The position numbers and the translations under genes are program-made. Below are positions 41,849 through 54,082 of a DNA stretch of 64,000 bases, piece by piece. Where the stretch lies: assembly GCA_902782125.1 (NCBI GenBank), contig CACZMA010000001.1:1-64000 (forward strand), written 5' to 3'. Below the pieces are notes generated by a model that was not told the DNA's origin, searched no databases, and saw only the letters and a list, made by a program, of their open reading frames with translations. This DNA comes from Oscillospiraceae bacterium (GTDB lineage Bacteria; Bacillota; Clostridia; Saccharofermentanales; Saccharofermentanaceae). Every line of letters starts with the position of its first letter. Position 1 is the stretch's first letter.

Positions 41849-42958
41849 TTATTCGTCCTCATTGGACCAGCCGAGCTTAGAAAGAACGCGATAGTACTCT
41901 TCGGTTCCCCATTCATACGGCGCCGGACAGAAGTCATTACCGGGTCTCGTCGAGGTCTGAGAATAAGGAATTACGCTCAGTTTATAGTCTACGCAACTTT
42001 GGCCTTCACTGTCCATTATAAATGTGCATTGAATTATACAGGAATCGGGGTCGCTCAATATGTTATTTCCACCAAAACAAAAATTGGACAGGCTGTAGCA
42101 TATGTATTTGCCGTTGTACTCCTCTATGGGCTGGAGCCTGTGCGGGTGAGTTCCTATGACGATATCGGCACCGTAATCTATCAGGCCGTATGCCAGGGAG
42201 ATCTGGTCATTATTGGGGGTATACATCTTCTCCACTCCCCAGTGACATGAAGCAATGATTATGTTGGCACCCATCTCCTTGAGTTCATCGATGCAGGCCT
42301 TGCCCTGATCCAGGGTTCCGCTGTTGCCAATGCCGAACATGCCGATCTTGATCCCGTCCGGGGTCTCGTATATGGCGACATTGTCCGCATCACTCCAGAT
42401 AATGCCGTATTCGTCGAGGTTATCTCTTGTATCTTCAAGTCCCTCGAGCTTAAAGTCCTTCGTGTGGTTATTGGCTATGTTGACAGCCTCGATGCCTGCT
42501 ATCTGGAGCATCTCGAGTGCTTCGGGCTTCATCTTGAAGACGAATTCCTTCTGGGCATAGCTCGTGAGGTCAGTAACGGCATTCTCGAGATTGCCGAGTG
42601 TCAGATCGTCAGCAAGGAAGATATCCTTGCAGTTCTGGAAGCAGTATTCGTAATCGTCACCTACGACGGCATTGAAGCCTATGGAGCTGGAAGATCTGGC
42701 ATCCTCGGTCAGGGTAAGATCCCCGACAAAAGACACTGTAACCTGCTTGGGTTCCATGGCTGCGATCTCTTCAGCAGGAGGCAGAGGAGTCGGCGTGGGG
42801 GTAGGCGTCGGTGACGGCAGTGTGGTCTCTCCTACAGTATCCAGGATCATCGTCGTCTGGGCCGTATCGGGAGCAAATCCATCTTCAGACGAAGAACAGG
42901 CGGATATGCCAAGCACAGCCGCCAGGATAAGGACCGGGATAAAAGGATAAGATTTCAT
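41849..42958 (-). CDS. CapA family lipoprotein (PGA-synthesis-like metallophosphatase fold)
   Basis: This 369-residue protein has a lipoprotein signal ending in LGISAC, a PTPTPTPTP linker and a CapA domain of the calcineurin-like phosphoesterase fold: VSFVGDLTLTEDA, LGNLENAVTD, NIANNHTKD, CHWGVE and IGTHPHRLQPIE. Family members act in polyglutamate capsule synthesis or as cell-surface enzymes of unknown substrate. No capB or capC genes are near, so a capsule role is not supported. The TATAAT box ends six bases before the ATG and no ribosome site is visible. Confidence 0.88.
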   Translation of the reverse strand: MKSYPFIPVLILAAVLGISACSSSEDGFAPDTAQTTMILDTVGETTLPSPTPTPTPTPLPPAEEIAAMEPKQVTVSFVGDLTLTEDARSSSSIGFNAVVGDDYEYCFQNCKDIFLADDLTLGNLENAVTDLTSYAQKEFVFKMKPEALEMLQIAGIEAVNIANNHTKDFKLEGLEDTRDNLDEYGIIWSDADNVAIYETPDGIKIGMFGIGNSGTLDQGKACIDELKEMGANIIIASCHWGVEKMYTPNNDQISLAYGLIDYGADIVIGTHPHRLQPIEEYNGKYICYSLSNFCFGGNNILSDPDSCIIQCTFIMDSEGQSCVDYKLSVIPYSQTSTRPGNDFCPAPYEWGTEEYYRVLSKLGWSNEDE

Positions 42959-42964
42959 AGAGTC

Positions 42965-42970
42965 ATTATA
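42965..42970 (-). promoter_or_regulatory. -10 box of capA, predicting a leaderless mRNA
   Basis: TATAAT at 42970-42965 ends six bases before the capA ATG. Transcription would start at or next to the start codon. The -35 region is weak. Confidence 0.5.
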
Positions 42971-43013
42971 TCAATCTTTGGCAAAATCAATCCCGCATCT
43001 CCACTATTTTATT

Positions 43014-43039
43014 AAAAATGCGGAACCTTCCCTTCCGCA
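43014..43039 (-). terminator. Terminator-like hairpin between capA and queA
   Basis: TGCGGAA/TTCCGCA (43019-43025 with 43033-43039), 7-base loop, five T on the minus strand. It would stop leftward transcripts antisense to queA before they enter capA. Confidence 0.55.
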
Positions 43040-43099
43040 AAGCAAAATGCCCTCTGATGTGATAAACTCTTTCGGATAACAAACAAGAAGAAGGACATC

Positions 43100-44137
43100 A
43101 TGAAGACTGAAGATTTTTATTACGATCTGCCTGAAGAACTTATTGCCCAGGTTCCTATCAAGGACCGAACGGCATCGAGACTGCTCGTGCTGGACAAGAA
43201 GACCGGCAGGACTATCGACAAACACTTCTACGATATCAAGGATTACCTTAAGAAGGGTGATGTGCTCGTCATCAACAACACCCGAGTAATCCCCGCGAGA
43301 CTTCTGGGCGTCAGGTCTGACACGCAGAGCCCCGTTGAGCTCCTTCTCCTCAAGAGGATCGATGACAACCACTGGGAGACCCTGGCAAGACCCGGCAAGA
43401 AGGTCCGCGAAGGCCGCCGCATGACATTTATCCCCGGCGAGCTCGAAGCAGAGTGCGAGCAGGTCCTCGAAGGCGGCAACCGCATTATCCGTTTCGATTT
43501 CGATGGCGTGTGGGAAGAAGTGCTGGACAAGGCCGGCACGGTACCGCTCCCCCCTTACATACACGAGAAGCTCGATGACCCCGAGCGTTACCAGACCGTC
43601 TACAGCAAGGATCCCGGTTCTGCCGCTGCCCCTACCGCAGGTCTTCACTTTACCAAAGAGCTCCTCGAAGAGCTTCGCGGCATGGGAGTCGAGATCGCAG
43701 AGCTCACGCTCCATGTAGGTCTCGGAACATTCAGACCGGTCAAGGCTGACAATATCGAAGAACACGAGATGCATTCCGAATGGTACGACTTCCCGCAGGA
43801 AGCCTCCGACATCATCCGCAGGGCAAAGGCCGAAGGCAGGAGGATAATCTCCGTCGGAACCACTTCGACCAGGACTCTCGAATCCGTCGCATCCGTCGAT
43901 CCTGAGATGATGCCCCGCTCCGGATACACGAACATCTTTATATATCCCGGATACGAGTTCAAGTGCATCGACTCGCTCATAACGAATTTCCATCTTCCGG
44001 AATCAACACTTATAATGCTGGTATCGGCACTTGCCGGAAGAGAGAACGTACTCAATGCATATAAGCATGCCGTCGATGAGAGATACAGGTTCTTCTCTTT
44101 CGGCGATGCAATGTTCATAACAGACCTGGAGGATTAA
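43100..44137 (+). CDS. queA: S-adenosylmethionine:tRNA ribosyltransferase-isomerase
   Basis: QueA builds epoxyqueuosine in tRNA from preQ1 and SAM. The 345-residue protein has [59 protein letters not shown] and [16 protein letters not shown], all typical. AAGAAGGA precedes the ATG. tgt follows with no gap. Confidence 0.97.
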   Translation: MKTEDFYYDLPEELIAQVPIKDRTASRLLVLDKKTGRTIDKHFYDIKDYLKKGDVLVINNTRVIPARLLGVRSDTQSPVELLLLKRIDDNHWETLARPGKKVREGRRMTFIPGELEAECEQVLEGGNRIIRFDFDGVWEEVLDKAGTVPLPPYIHEKLDDPERYQTVYSKDPGSAAAPTAGLHFTKELLEELRGMGVEIAELTLHVGLGTFRPVKADNIEEHEMHSEWYDFPQEASDIIRRAKAEGRRIISVGTTSTRTLESVASVDPEMMPRSGYTNIFIYPGYEFKCIDSLITNFHLPESTLIMLVSALAGRENVLNAYKHAVDERYRFFSFGDAMFITDLED

Positions 44138-45818
<1,681 letters not shown>

Positions 45819-45831
<13 letters not shown>

Positions 45832-46721
45832 CTCTCCATCTTTACGATTATTCCGGTGTAGTTATCCTGACGCTTGTTCTTTTTGGCCCTTACCGCATAC
45901 TTGAGCCTCTCGGCGGAGGTCCTCGCACTCAGCTGGGGCGATACGTATTTCGAGAGCCTTCCGAGATTAACGGTATCCGTTACGCCGTCAGATGTAACAA
46001 GGATAACATCCTCCTCGAAAAGCCTTATCGGGCTGCTGGTCCTGATGACCTTGCATTCGTGGTTGCCCATGAAGTCCGTCAGTGCTCTCGCTCGGTTGTT
46101 GGTATAGGCATCGTGCGTCGTAATCCCGCCTTCCGCCATCTTCTTGACGAGATAGGAAACATAGTTCTGGCGCTGGTTAAGGAGCGTCGTCTTATCGCCT
46201 CTCATCAGGATGATGTTGCTGTCGCCGGAAGAATAGAAATTCATGAAGTTATCCTTGATGTGGATCATGACGATGGTCGCGCCGCTGCTGAGCTTATACT
46301 TCTCATAGATCTCATCGGATATCTGCCTGAGGATCGCTGCCACCTCGGCCGTGTCATCAAAATTGAATGGATAGGACTCCTTGAGCCTGCTAATGATGTA
46401 GCTCGATACATCCTCGCCGTTGGCAAGACCTCCCATTCCGTCCGATACGGCTGCGATAAGGCCGTTATCAGGCATCTCGGTCATGGGTGATATATAGAAT
46501 GAATCCTCCTGCGCATCGCGCTTGCCCCTCTCGATGAAGTAAGCCACATCACAGATGAGGTAGTCGTCATTTTTATCTGCTATCTTCTTCTTGTATTTGA
46601 ACACATTGATGAGTATCGTGAGCATGATGTAGGCAAATGCCCCGAGCGCGATGAAAAACAGCACGCCTCCGACCTGCATGAGTTCGACGACCCTGTCCGA
46701 GAGGAGAGTAAAATCAAGCAT
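45819..46721 (-). CDS. Membrane-anchored PP2C-family protein phosphatase
   Basis: This 300-residue protein has one N-terminal transmembrane helix (about residues 15-42) and a cytoplasmic PP2C domain that removes phosphate from Ser/Thr. Metal-binding acids are in GKRDAQEDSFY, VSDGMGGLANGE, VTSDGVTDTV and QDNYTGI. The ATG at 46721 has GAGGAGG six bases before it and overlaps the upstream membrane-protein gene by eight bases. No kinase gene is in the window. Confidence 0.85.
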
Positions 46722-47622
46722 CGCTATCCTCCTCACCTTCACGCATATAGCGCGCGATCAGACTGTCGGCATAAGCGGTATTGAGATAGTGCATTACCGA
46801 AGCCAGGACAAACAGATAGAGGAAGAAGCATACGCCCACAGACACGATCTGCGAGCTCATTATAAGTGCGAACGGGATCACCGCGAGCACGATGATGTTG
46901 AGCAAAGCAATGCCAATGCTCGGGAACAATCTGAGCAGCATCATGAACAGTGCATTCTTGTATATCTTGAAGAGCCCGAGGTCGCTAGTCACCATTATGC
47001 GGTAGACCAGGTTCTGCATAAGAGAGAACACTACGAGTATCACGGTAAACAGTGCCGCCAGAGGTGTCAGGCCGAATCCGAGATAGAAGCTTACTGCAAG
47101 AAGGCAGATAAAGGTGACCGCGATGGATATGAGCATGGCAGGAATCGACTGCCTGAGACTGCCCTTTACGCCTGCAAGGAAAACTTTGACGGAAGATTCG
47201 CTCCCCGTTCTGGCAATGCTGCCGTAAACCTTGGCAAGGCCTGCCTGGATAGGCCCCACGCACACAAGAAGACTCGATACCAGAAGCATGACGCAGAAGA
47301 TCAGAAGAAGGCTGTATATGCTGAGTGCCGCCTCCTGACCGGTAATATCGTTGGAGCGGTTAGTCTGTCCGTGCAAACCCAGAGCTATAAGGGTATCGAC
47401 AAAAGTCTCCGGCATAAGAGACGAACTCATCTTCGGAAGGATGTATGCCGCCAGAAGGAAGGCTACAGCCATTGCCGGAATATTGAATATTACAAACACC
47501 ACATTGCAGCACATGAGCTTGATAAGATTGGTGCCGAGACTCCCGATGACCGCAGTTACGCCGCCGCGGTCTGTACCCGCGAGAACGGTCCTGTCTTCCT
47601 GCCTGTCTTCTGTAACGCTCAT
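46714..47622 (-). CDS. DUF624/YesL-like membrane protein
   Basis: This 302-residue protein has about six transmembrane helices. VCVGPIQAGLAKVYGSIARTGSESSVKVFLAGVK-type spacing (GP-x-AGL, then a soluble loop and a second helix set) resembles the YesL/DUF624 family, whose members often sit beside sugar transport genes and have no proven function. Here it is coupled to a PP2C phosphatase gene. The family call is tentative. Confidence 0.6.
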   Translation of the reverse strand: MSVTEDRQEDRTVLAGTDRGGVTAVIGSLGTNLIKLMCCNVVFVIFNIPAMAVAFLLAAYILPKMSSSLMPETFVDTLIALGLHGQTNRSNDITGQEAALSIYSLLLIFCVMLLVSSLLVCVGPIQAGLAKVYGSIARTGSESSVKVFLAGVKGSLRQSIPAMLISIAVTFICLLAVSFYLGFGLTPLAALFTVILVVFSLMQNLVYRIMVTSDLGLFKIYKNALFMMLLRLFPSIGIALLNIIVLAVIPFALIMSSQIVSVGVCFFLYLFVLASVMHYLNTAYADSLIARYMREGEEDSDA

Positions 47623-47629
47623 TTTCCTA

Positions 47630-48976
47630 CTACCCGTGAAGCTTTCTGATCTCCTCTATTGTAACCGCAAATCGGTCGATCTGCTCAAGTGCTCTCGCGG
47701 CAATCGCAGAATTCTTATCCTTCTTTGCCGTCTTGCCGCGGAATTTACCGGGTATGGGATTGACCAGACCGAAGTTCGCATTCATCGGAACGAACTTCTT
47801 AACATTCGGATCTGACACATACAAGGCCATGGAACCGATAACGGTATCGGCATCAGGCATCATAGGGCTGTCGATCCCGAGAGCTTCAATCGCTGCATAG
47901 AATCCGGCAAGAAGTCCAGACGCGGTGGATTCGATGTAACCTTCCACGCCGGTTATCTGTCCTGCAAAATGGATGCTCGGAAGCTTCCTCAGGCTGTACC
48001 TGGGAGTAAGATTCTCCGGCGAATTGATATATGTGTTGCGATGCATTACACCCATGCGGTAGTACTCGGCATTCTCGAGGCCCGGTATCATTCCAAACAC
48101 TCTCTTCTGCTCGCCGAACTTAAGTCTCGTCTGGAAACCTACGAGGTTATACATCGTCTTTGCCCTGTTGTCCTGTCTGAGCTGAAGGCAGGCATAGGGC
48201 TCCTCGCCGGTAGCGGGGTCTATCAATCCCACTGGCTTCAGAGGACCATACCTCATGGTATCCTCTCCTCTCGAAGCCATCGTCTCGATGGGCATGCATC
48301 CCTCGAAAACAACTTCCTTATCGAAATTCTTAACATCCGCCCTCTCTGCCGTAACGAGCGCATTCCTGAAAGCGATGTATTCATCCTTATTCATCGGGCA
48401 GTTGATGTAATCATCTCCGCCCTTACCGTATCTGGAGGCTCTGAAAGCCTTGGTCATATCGATGGAATCAAGTGTAACGATGGGGGCAGCCGCATCGAAG
48501 AAATGAAGATCAGAACCGGTAAGGCTCCTGATGTCCTCATAGAGCTCACCGTCCGTAAGCGGACCCGTGGCGACCACAACGATGCCCTCTCTGGGTATCT
48601 TGGTGACCTCTTCGGATACGACCGTGATAAGAGGATTATTCCTTATCTTCTCAGTTATGTAAGATGAGAACTCGTCGCGGTCGACAGCCAGCGCGCCGCC
48701 TGCAGGTACCTGAGCCCTGTCGGCAGATTCCATTATAAGCGAACCGAGCCTTCTAAGTTCTTCCTTCAGAAGACCTATAGCATTCTCAAGAGCAGCCGCT
48801 CTTAAGGAGTTGCTGCATACGAGCTCGGCATATCCGTCGCTGTGATGAGCAGGAGATTTACGGACAGGCTTCATCTCGAAGAGCCTGACCTTCACGCCAA
48901 GTGAAGCGATCATATTTGCTGCTTCACAACCGGCGAGTCCTGCTCCTATGACAGTTACTTCAACGGATTCACTCAT
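47630..48976 (-). CDS. trmFO: Methylenetetrahydrofolate-tRNA-(uracil-5-)-methyltransferase
   Basis: TrmFO makes ribothymidine at tRNA position 54 with a folate methylene group and FAD. The 448-residue protein has the FAD motif [54 protein letters not shown] and [13 protein letters not shown]. It overlaps topA by eight bases. Confidence 0.97.
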   Translation of the reverse strand: MSESVEVTVIGAGLAGCEAANMIASLGVKVRLFEMKPVRKSPAHHSDGYAELVCSNSLRAAALENAIGLLKEELRRLGSLIMESADRAQVPAGGALAVDRDEFSSYITEKIRNNPLITVVSEEVTKIPREGIVVVATGPLTDGELYEDIRSLTGSDLHFFDAAAPIVTLDSIDMTKAFRASRYGKGGDDYINCPMNKDEYIAFRNALVTAERADVKNFDKEVVFEGCMPIETMASRGEDTMRYGPLKPVGLIDPATGEEPYACLQLRQDNRAKTMYNLVGFQTRLKFGEQKRVFGMIPGLENAEYYRMGVMHRNTYINSPENLTPRYSLRKLPSIHFAGQITGVEGYIESTASGLLAGFYAAIEALGIDSPMMPDADTVIGSMALYVSDPNVKKFVPMNANFGLVNPIPGKFRGKTAKKDKNSAIAARALEQIDRFAVTIEEIRKLHG

Positions 48977-51119
48977 CCTTATCAGAACCCGAAGACTTCT
49001 TCTTTCTGGAGTTTGACGGGCAGTCCTTGTTGGAACACTTAGGATATGCCTTCTTGCCGTAGTGCTTCAGCACCATGTATGAACCGCACTCGGGGCATGT
49101 CTTGCCGTCGATGGGAAGGTTCCATGAGATGAAGTCACAGTCAGGGTTGGAGCCCTTCTTATCGCATGTATAGAAGAGCTTGCCTCTGTACTTCTTGGAG
49201 TGATGCGCGAGAAGTCCTGAACCGCACTGAGGGCACTTACCCTTCGCCTGTATCTCGATGTTCTTCGTATAATCACACTGAGGGAAGTTAGAGCATGCAA
49301 CGAACTTACCGTATCTGCCTTCCTTGTAGACGAGCTCGCTGCCGCACTTGGGGCACTTCTCGCCTGTCTTCTCGGGAACGATCTCGATCTTCTCGATGGA
49401 GTTCTGTGCGCTCTTGACCTGCTCGGCAAACTCAGGGTAGAAATCACTTAAGACCTTCTCCCACTTAACGCTGCCTTCTTCGACTTTATCGAGATTGCTC
49501 TCCATGTCGGCAGTAAAGCTTACGTCTACGATCTCGGAGAAATTCTCAGAGAGCATATTGGTTACGAGCTTACCGAGTTCTGTAATAAGAAGTGATCTTC
49601 CTTCCTTCTCGATATACTGTCTGTCAAGGATCGTGGAGATGGTAGGAGCATAAGTTGAAGGTCTGCCGATACCGTATTCCTCGAGTGCCTTGATAAGAGT
49701 AGCTTCAGTAAAGTGCTGCGGAGGTGTGGTGAACTTCTGTATGCCGGATACATCGAGGTTCTTCAGCTCAATGCCTTCCTCAAGCGCAGGAAGCCTTGCC
49801 TTGGAGTTCTCCTCGTCGTCATCCTTCTTATCCTCTGCAACATCAGCATAGAGAACAAGGAATCCCTTGAATGTTATCGTCTCGCCGGATGTCCTGAAGA
49901 CATGCTCGCCGCAGGAAGCTTCCACAGAGAGAGTATCAAGCTTTGCAGGTGCCATCTGTGTTGCAAGGAATCTGTCCCAGATGAGCGAATAGAGCTTGAA
50001 CTGATCTGATGTAAGAGAAGCTCTGATGGAAGCGGGATCCATGTCAAAATGCGTAGGTCTTATCGCCTCGTGAGCATCCTGAGCGGAATTCTTGTTCTTA
50101 TACTTTCTTCTGTAGCCGGACAGATACTCTTTGCCGAAGCAGTCGACAATGAGCTTCTTGGCAGCTTCATAAGCCTCATCCGATATTCGTACGGAGTCTG
50201 TTCTGATATAGGATACGAGAGCTGTCTGGCCGGCACCCTTGATATCGATACCTTCGTAGAGCTGCTGGGCTACGGACATCGTCTTCTTCGATGAGAAGCC
50301 GAGTCTTCTCGAAGCCTCCTGCTGCAGAGTAGAAGTCGTAAACGGCGGATAAGGATTACGCTCCCTTGAGCCGTGCTTGACTGAAGTAAGCTTAAAGGGA
50401 ACGCCCTTTGTATCGTTCAGGACTTTGTTTGCTTCTTCCTCGCAGGTAAGCTTTACGTGCGATGTCTTGCCGTCCTTGTTAACGCCGTAATAGCTCATGA
50501 GGAACTTGTCAGATGCCTTGCCCGGAGTTACGAGCGCCTTGACGAGCCAGTACTCTTCGGGTTTGAATGCATCGATCTCAGCATCCCTGTCCATTACGAT
50601 CTTGGTAGCTACAGACTGAACTCTTCCTGCAGACAGACCCTTACGGATCTTCTTCCAGAGAAGAGGGCTTAACTCATAACCTACGAGACGGTCAAGGATC
50701 CTTCGAGCCTGCTGTGCATCGGCAAGGTTCATATCGATCGCACGGGGGTTGCTTATGGCTTCCTGTACGGCCTTCTTGGTGATCTCGTTGAATGTGATCC
50801 TGCAGTTTGAATCAGGATCGATCTTAAGTACTTTGGCAAGATGCCATGCGATTGCTTCTCCCTCGCGGTCAGGGTCCGTCGCGAGCAGGACTTCATCACA
50901 GCCGGCTGCAAGAGTCTTGAGTTCTCTTACCACCTTCTCTTTTCCCTTCATTGTGATGTATATAGGCTTGAAGTTGTTCTTAACGTCAACACCGAGGTTA
51001 CCGGAAGGCAGATCCCTGATATGACCGAGCGAAGCCGTTATCTGAAAGTCGGGTCCCAGGTATCTTCCGATAGTCTTGGACTTAGCCGGAGACTCGACGA
51101 TTACTAACTTTTTTCCCAT
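48969..51119 (-). CDS. topA: DNA topoisomerase I
   Basis: This 716-residue type IA enzyme relaxes negative supercoils. It has the TOPRIM domain ([35 protein letters not shown]), the active-site Tyr in [11 protein letters not shown] and the [10 protein letters not shown] segment. Three C-terminal zinc ribbons follow (CPKCG, CPQCG and CPECG). A consensus-like promoter lies in the end of dprA. It is followed by trmFO, a common order in Bacillota. Confidence 0.98.
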   Translation of the reverse strand: MGKKLVIVESPAKSKTIGRYLGPDFQITASLGHIRDLPSGNLGVDVKNNFKPIYITMKGKEKVVRELKTLAAGCDEVLLATDPDREGEAIAWHLAKVLKIDPDSNCRITFNEITKKAVQEAISNPRAIDMNLADAQQARRILDRLVGYELSPLLWKKIRKGLSAGRVQSVATKIVMDRDAEIDAFKPEEYWLVKALVTPGKASDKFLMSYYGVNKDGKTSHVKLTCEEEANKVLNDTKGVPFKLTSVKHGSRERNPYPPFTTSTLQQEASRRLGFSSKKTMSVAQQLYEGIDIKGAGQTALVSYIRTDSVRISDEAYEAAKKLIVDCFGKEYLSGYRRKYKNKNSAQDAHEAIRPTHFDMDPASIRASLTSDQFKLYSLIWDRFLATQMAPAKLDTLSVEASCGEHVFRTSGETITFKGFLVLYADVAEDKKDDDEENSKARLPALEEGIELKNLDVSGIQKFTTPPQHFTEATLIKALEEYGIGRPSTYAPTISTILDRQYIEKEGRSLLITELGKLVTNMLSENFSEIVDVSFTADMESNLDKVEEGSVKWEKVLSDFYPEFAEQVKSAQNSIEKIEIVPEKTGEKCPKCGSELVYKEGRYGKFVACSNFPQCDYTKNIEIQAKGKCPQCGSGLLAHHSKKYRGKLFYTCDKKGSNPDCDFISWNLPIDGKTCPECGSYMVLKHYGKKAYPKCSNKDCPSNSRKKKSSGSDKDE

Positions 51120-51152
51120 GCTTTGAATCCTTTAAAATTTTAGTCGCATATA

Positions 51153-51181
51153 TATATAATTCATCATTAACGAATTGTCAA
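51153..51181 (-). promoter_or_regulatory. Promoter of topA inside the dprA 3' end
   Basis: TTGACA (51181-51176) encodes part of the last dprA codons. A 17-base spacer and TATATA (51158-51153) follow. This gives topA its own promoter while dprA can still read through. Confidence 0.65.
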
Positions 51182-52408
51182 AGAAAACTTTCCGCACTGG
51201 TCAGTGACCCATCCGACAAGCTTCATCTCGATGATCAGCTGTGATATGCGGTAGAAAGGCAGGACCAGCGCCCGGCACAATTCATCAATGTTCTTGGGGC
51301 CTGAAGAGAGTTCGTCGCTTATGAGGAGCTTCCATTCATCGTCATCCAACTCCTCCGGTGCGGCCTCTGCTCTCTTGCGCAATTGATATATATCCGCCTT
51401 GAATTCCTGCTCGATCTCCTCTTCATTTGCCATGGTTTCACCCAGGTACTCAAAGTAATAGGGATCCCCGATCCTTTTGAAAAACTGGGCCTGCGAGACG
51501 CTGTCGATGACGCTGTCCGTGTTCAGAAGGACGTTGCCGCCGTCTTCGAGCAGCTTCATCCCGCCTTTGGCATTCTCAAAATAGATGCTGTTCGGGAGCA
51601 CAAAGACTTCTTTTCCCTGTGCAGCCGTAAAAGAGGCTGTGTGCAGTGTCCCTGACACCTCCCCTGCCTCCATGATCAAGGTGCAGTCGCCGAGGCCTGC
51701 GATAAGACGGTTCCTGGCAGGGAAATACTGCTTTAAGACGTTCTGTCCAGGCGGCATCTCAGAGATCACCAGACCTTCACATACTATCTGCTCATAGATG
51801 TCCCTGTTCTCGCGCGGATAGATCCGTTCAGGACCGCCCGGAACGACGGCTACGGTGCTGCCTTTATGCCTTACGGCAGAAGAATGTGCCGCTCTGTCCA
51901 CTCCCGATGCCATTCCCGACACAACGACTATGCCTTTATTGCTCAGTTCCGTCGCGAAGCTCTCTGTTGCAAACAGGGCATATTTGCTTGCTTCCCTGGA
52001 TCCTACGATCGCTACGGCTCCGTTGATGACCATTCTCCTCAGCATCTCTTTCCTGCCCCTGCAGTAGATTACTTTGGGCATGCCGCTAAGTCCCCGCCAG
52101 TTATACGGATAGTGCTCACTGTCGAGGACGGATATGGCGAATATATTGTTCTTCTTCGCTATCTCGCAGTATTCATCAGCCGTCTTAAGGACCATGTCCC
52201 AACTGCCTATCACTCCGTCGAGTTTCCTGCATGTACTCTCGCTCAATTCGGACCTGTCCATCTCCTTGAGGCGGTCAAGAACGGTAAGATCCCTGTAGTT
52301 CCTGATCTTCTGAAGGTTCTCAAGTTCATTTATGGCCTTGAAGTCCAGCTTCGTTACCATCCTTATCGCCGAATATCTGTAATCTGCACCATCATCTCTT
52401 AGACACAT
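51167..52408 (-). CDS. dprA: DNA-processing protein DprA
   Basis: DprA loads RecA on incoming single-stranded DNA in natural transformation. The 413-residue protein has the Rossmann-like DprA core: AIVGSREASKYAL, VVSGMASGVDRAAH, VVPGGPERIYPRENRDIYEQI, QYFPARNRLIAGLGD and VFVLPNS. A C-terminal winged helix follows. It lies ten bases after comM, which also has a role in transformation, and upstream of topA. Confidence 0.94.
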   Translation of the reverse strand: MCLRDDGADYRYSAIRMVTKLDFKAINELENLQKIRNYRDLTVLDRLKEMDRSELSESTCRKLDGVIGSWDMVLKTADEYCEIAKKNNIFAISVLDSEHYPYNWRGLSGMPKVIYCRGRKEMLRRMVINGAVAIVGSREASKYALFATESFATELSNKGIVVVSGMASGVDRAAHSSAVRHKGSTVAVVPGGPERIYPRENRDIYEQIVCEGLVISEMPPGQNVLKQYFPARNRLIAGLGDCTLIMEAGEVSGTLHTASFTAAQGKEVFVLPNSIYFENAKGGMKLLEDGGNVLLNTDSVIDSVSQAQFFKRIGDPYYFEYLGETMANEEEIEQEFKADIYQLRKRAEAAPEELDDDEWKLLISDELSSGPKNIDELCRALVLPFYRISQLIIEMKLVGWVTDQCGKFSLTIR

Positions 52409-52417
52409 ACTCTCACC

Positions 52418-53941
52418 TCACTCAAACAGTTTTGTTCTGTATATCGCAGCCTCCGACACATCTCCTTCATCGACATCGTCCCGCAAGTCAAGATCTGCGA
52501 TAGTCCTTGCCACTCTTAATACTCCGGTAAATCCTCTTGCCGAGAAGAACCCCTTCTCTGACAGATCCGATGCAAATTCCACCACCTTCTCCGGTATCCG
52601 CATGACTTCAGCCGGATTCTCTGATCTGACGGTCGCATTAAGAAGCCTCCTGCCCAGCGCCTTGTATCTGTCATGCTGCCTGGACCAGCACTCGGCCACA
52701 ACGTCCCTTAACCTGTCGGATTCATCGTGGGAAGTTCGCTCGCATATCGATGCCATGTCAGCTCCTGATATCGAAGTCATCTCGCTTACGATGTCTATCC
52801 TGTCCAGGAGCGGTCCGGACAGCTTGCTCATGTATCTCTTCCTTGCCCCGGGGGTACACCTGCACTTCCTCCCGGGTTCCAGATACATTCCGCATTTACA
52901 CGGGTTTGCCGTCCCGGCGAAAATAAAACTCGCAGGATACACAAAGGTCCTTCCGCTCTTCGTAAGCCTCACCTCTCGGTCTTCCAAAGGCTGGCGCAGA
53001 GCCTCGATCACTTCGTTCTTGTATTCGCATAATTCATCCGCCAGCAGGATCCCGTGATTTGCCATGGCAAGTTCGCCCGGCGAGAGCGTCATACTGCTTC
53101 CCATAAGACCGCTTACGGATATCGCGGGTCCGGCGTATCTGCATGGCCTCGTGTTGACAGGACCTGCTCCGCCGCCTTCAACGGCTTCGGTCAGGGCATA
53201 GACCTCGGCGATCTCCTCGGGATACAGAGGCGGCATCAGTCCGGTCAGTATCTTGCCTGCCATGGTCTTGCCCGACCCCGGACTTCCCACAAGAAGTATG
53301 TTGTGGAATCCTGCAGCACTGAGAAGGATCGCCCTCTTGGCCTTCTCCTGCCCCTTGAGAAGAGAGATGTCCACAATATCTTCTTCTACTTCTGACTGAG
53401 CGCTGAACGCAAGCGTCTCTTCGTTATAGCCTTCTAACCCGAATACAGCTCTGGCATCGTTAAGGCTCGATACCAGGGCCCCGCTGAAGCCCGCACATTC
53501 GCCGCTGCTGCGTTCTTCTTCCGGTATTATCCTGATATCGAAATCTTCATCCCTGATGCTCACAAGCCGCATCACGGCTCCGGGAGTAGCCTTTACCTCA
53601 CCTCGTAACGAGAGTTCTCCTTCGGCATAGACTTTCTTTCCCGGAGGTTCCGGGAGCTGGCTTGAAGCAAACAGTATCCCCAAAGCCATCGGAAGATCGA
53701 AGCCTGAGCCCGACTTCTTCATATAGGCTGGGCTGATACTGACCGTAACGTGACCCTTCGGCATCTTGAATCCCGATACGGCAAGAGCCGAATGCAGCCT
53801 TCCCTGTGCTTCCCTTATCGACGAATCACAGAGACCCAACACCGAGAATGTCGGAATGCCGGGAGTCACGGAGACTTCTATCTCCGAGAGCACCACTCCG
53901 GTTCCGTCGTTAAAACACGAATAGACTTTTGATACAAGCAT
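52418..53941 (-). CDS. comM: YifB/ComM family Mg-chelatase-like AAA ATPase
   Basis: ComM is a helicase that aids branch migration of heterologous DNA during transformation. The 507-residue protein has an N-terminal Lon-protease-like domain (GIPTFSVLGLCDSSIREAQGR, then FDLPMALGIL), Walker A LVGSPGSGKTMAGK, the ANHGILLADE-type Walker B region and GTANPCKCG. AAGGAGGTGA stands five bases before the ATG at 53941; the open frame runs further upstream without a site. Confidence 0.93.
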   Translation of the reverse strand: MLVSKVYSCFNDGTGVVLSEIEVSVTPGIPTFSVLGLCDSSIREAQGRLHSALAVSGFKMPKGHVTVSISPAYMKKSGSGFDLPMALGILFASSQLPEPPGKKVYAEGELSLRGEVKATPGAVMRLVSIRDEDFDIRIIPEEERSSGECAGFSGALVSSLNDARAVFGLEGYNEETLAFSAQSEVEEDIVDISLLKGQEKAKRAILLSAAGFHNILLVGSPGSGKTMAGKILTGLMPPLYPEEIAEVYALTEAVEGGGAGPVNTRPCRYAGPAISVSGLMGSSMTLSPGELAMANHGILLADELCEYKNEVIEALRQPLEDREVRLTKSGRTFVYPASFIFAGTANPCKCGMYLEPGRKCRCTPGARKRYMSKLSGPLLDRIDIVSEMTSISGADMASICERTSHDESDRLRDVVAECWSRQHDRYKALGRRLLNATVRSENPAEVMRIPEKVVEFASDLSEKGFFSARGFTGVLRVARTIADLDLRDDVDEGDVSEAAIYRTKLFE

Positions 53942-53990
53942 CAAAATCACCTCCTTACCAAAAGCATACAGAGAAAAAAGGCCGAAAAAC

Positions 53991-54020
53991 CCGACAAAAA
54001 CCGACAAAAACCGACAAAAT
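53991..54020. repeat. Three 10-bp direct repeats with phased A-tracts
   Basis: The 10-mer CCGACAAAAA occurs at 53991 and 54001 exactly and at 54011 with a final T; a looser copy precedes at 53982. The period equals one helical turn, so A-tracts lie on one DNA face, just upstream of the ychF -10 box. Confidence 0.8.
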
Positions 54021-54040
54021 CCTGGGGATAAGTGTATAAT
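54011..54040 (+). promoter_or_regulatory. Promoter of ychF
   Basis: TATAAT at 54035-54040 with CCGACA (54011-54016, a TTGACA variant supplied by the third repeat) at 18 bases. Confidence 0.65.
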
Positions 54041-54082
54041 GCAATAGCTTAAATACAGTAAATAAAAAGAGGTAGTAATAAA

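Noticed and set aside
43004-43993. A 329-residue minus-strand frame opposite queA
   Set aside because: It mirrors the conserved queA gene and shows no motif of its own.
46651-47649. A 332-residue + strand frame rich in His, Arg and Glu
   Set aside because: It is antisense to the membrane-protein gene; its composition is the reverse complement of hydrophobic codons.
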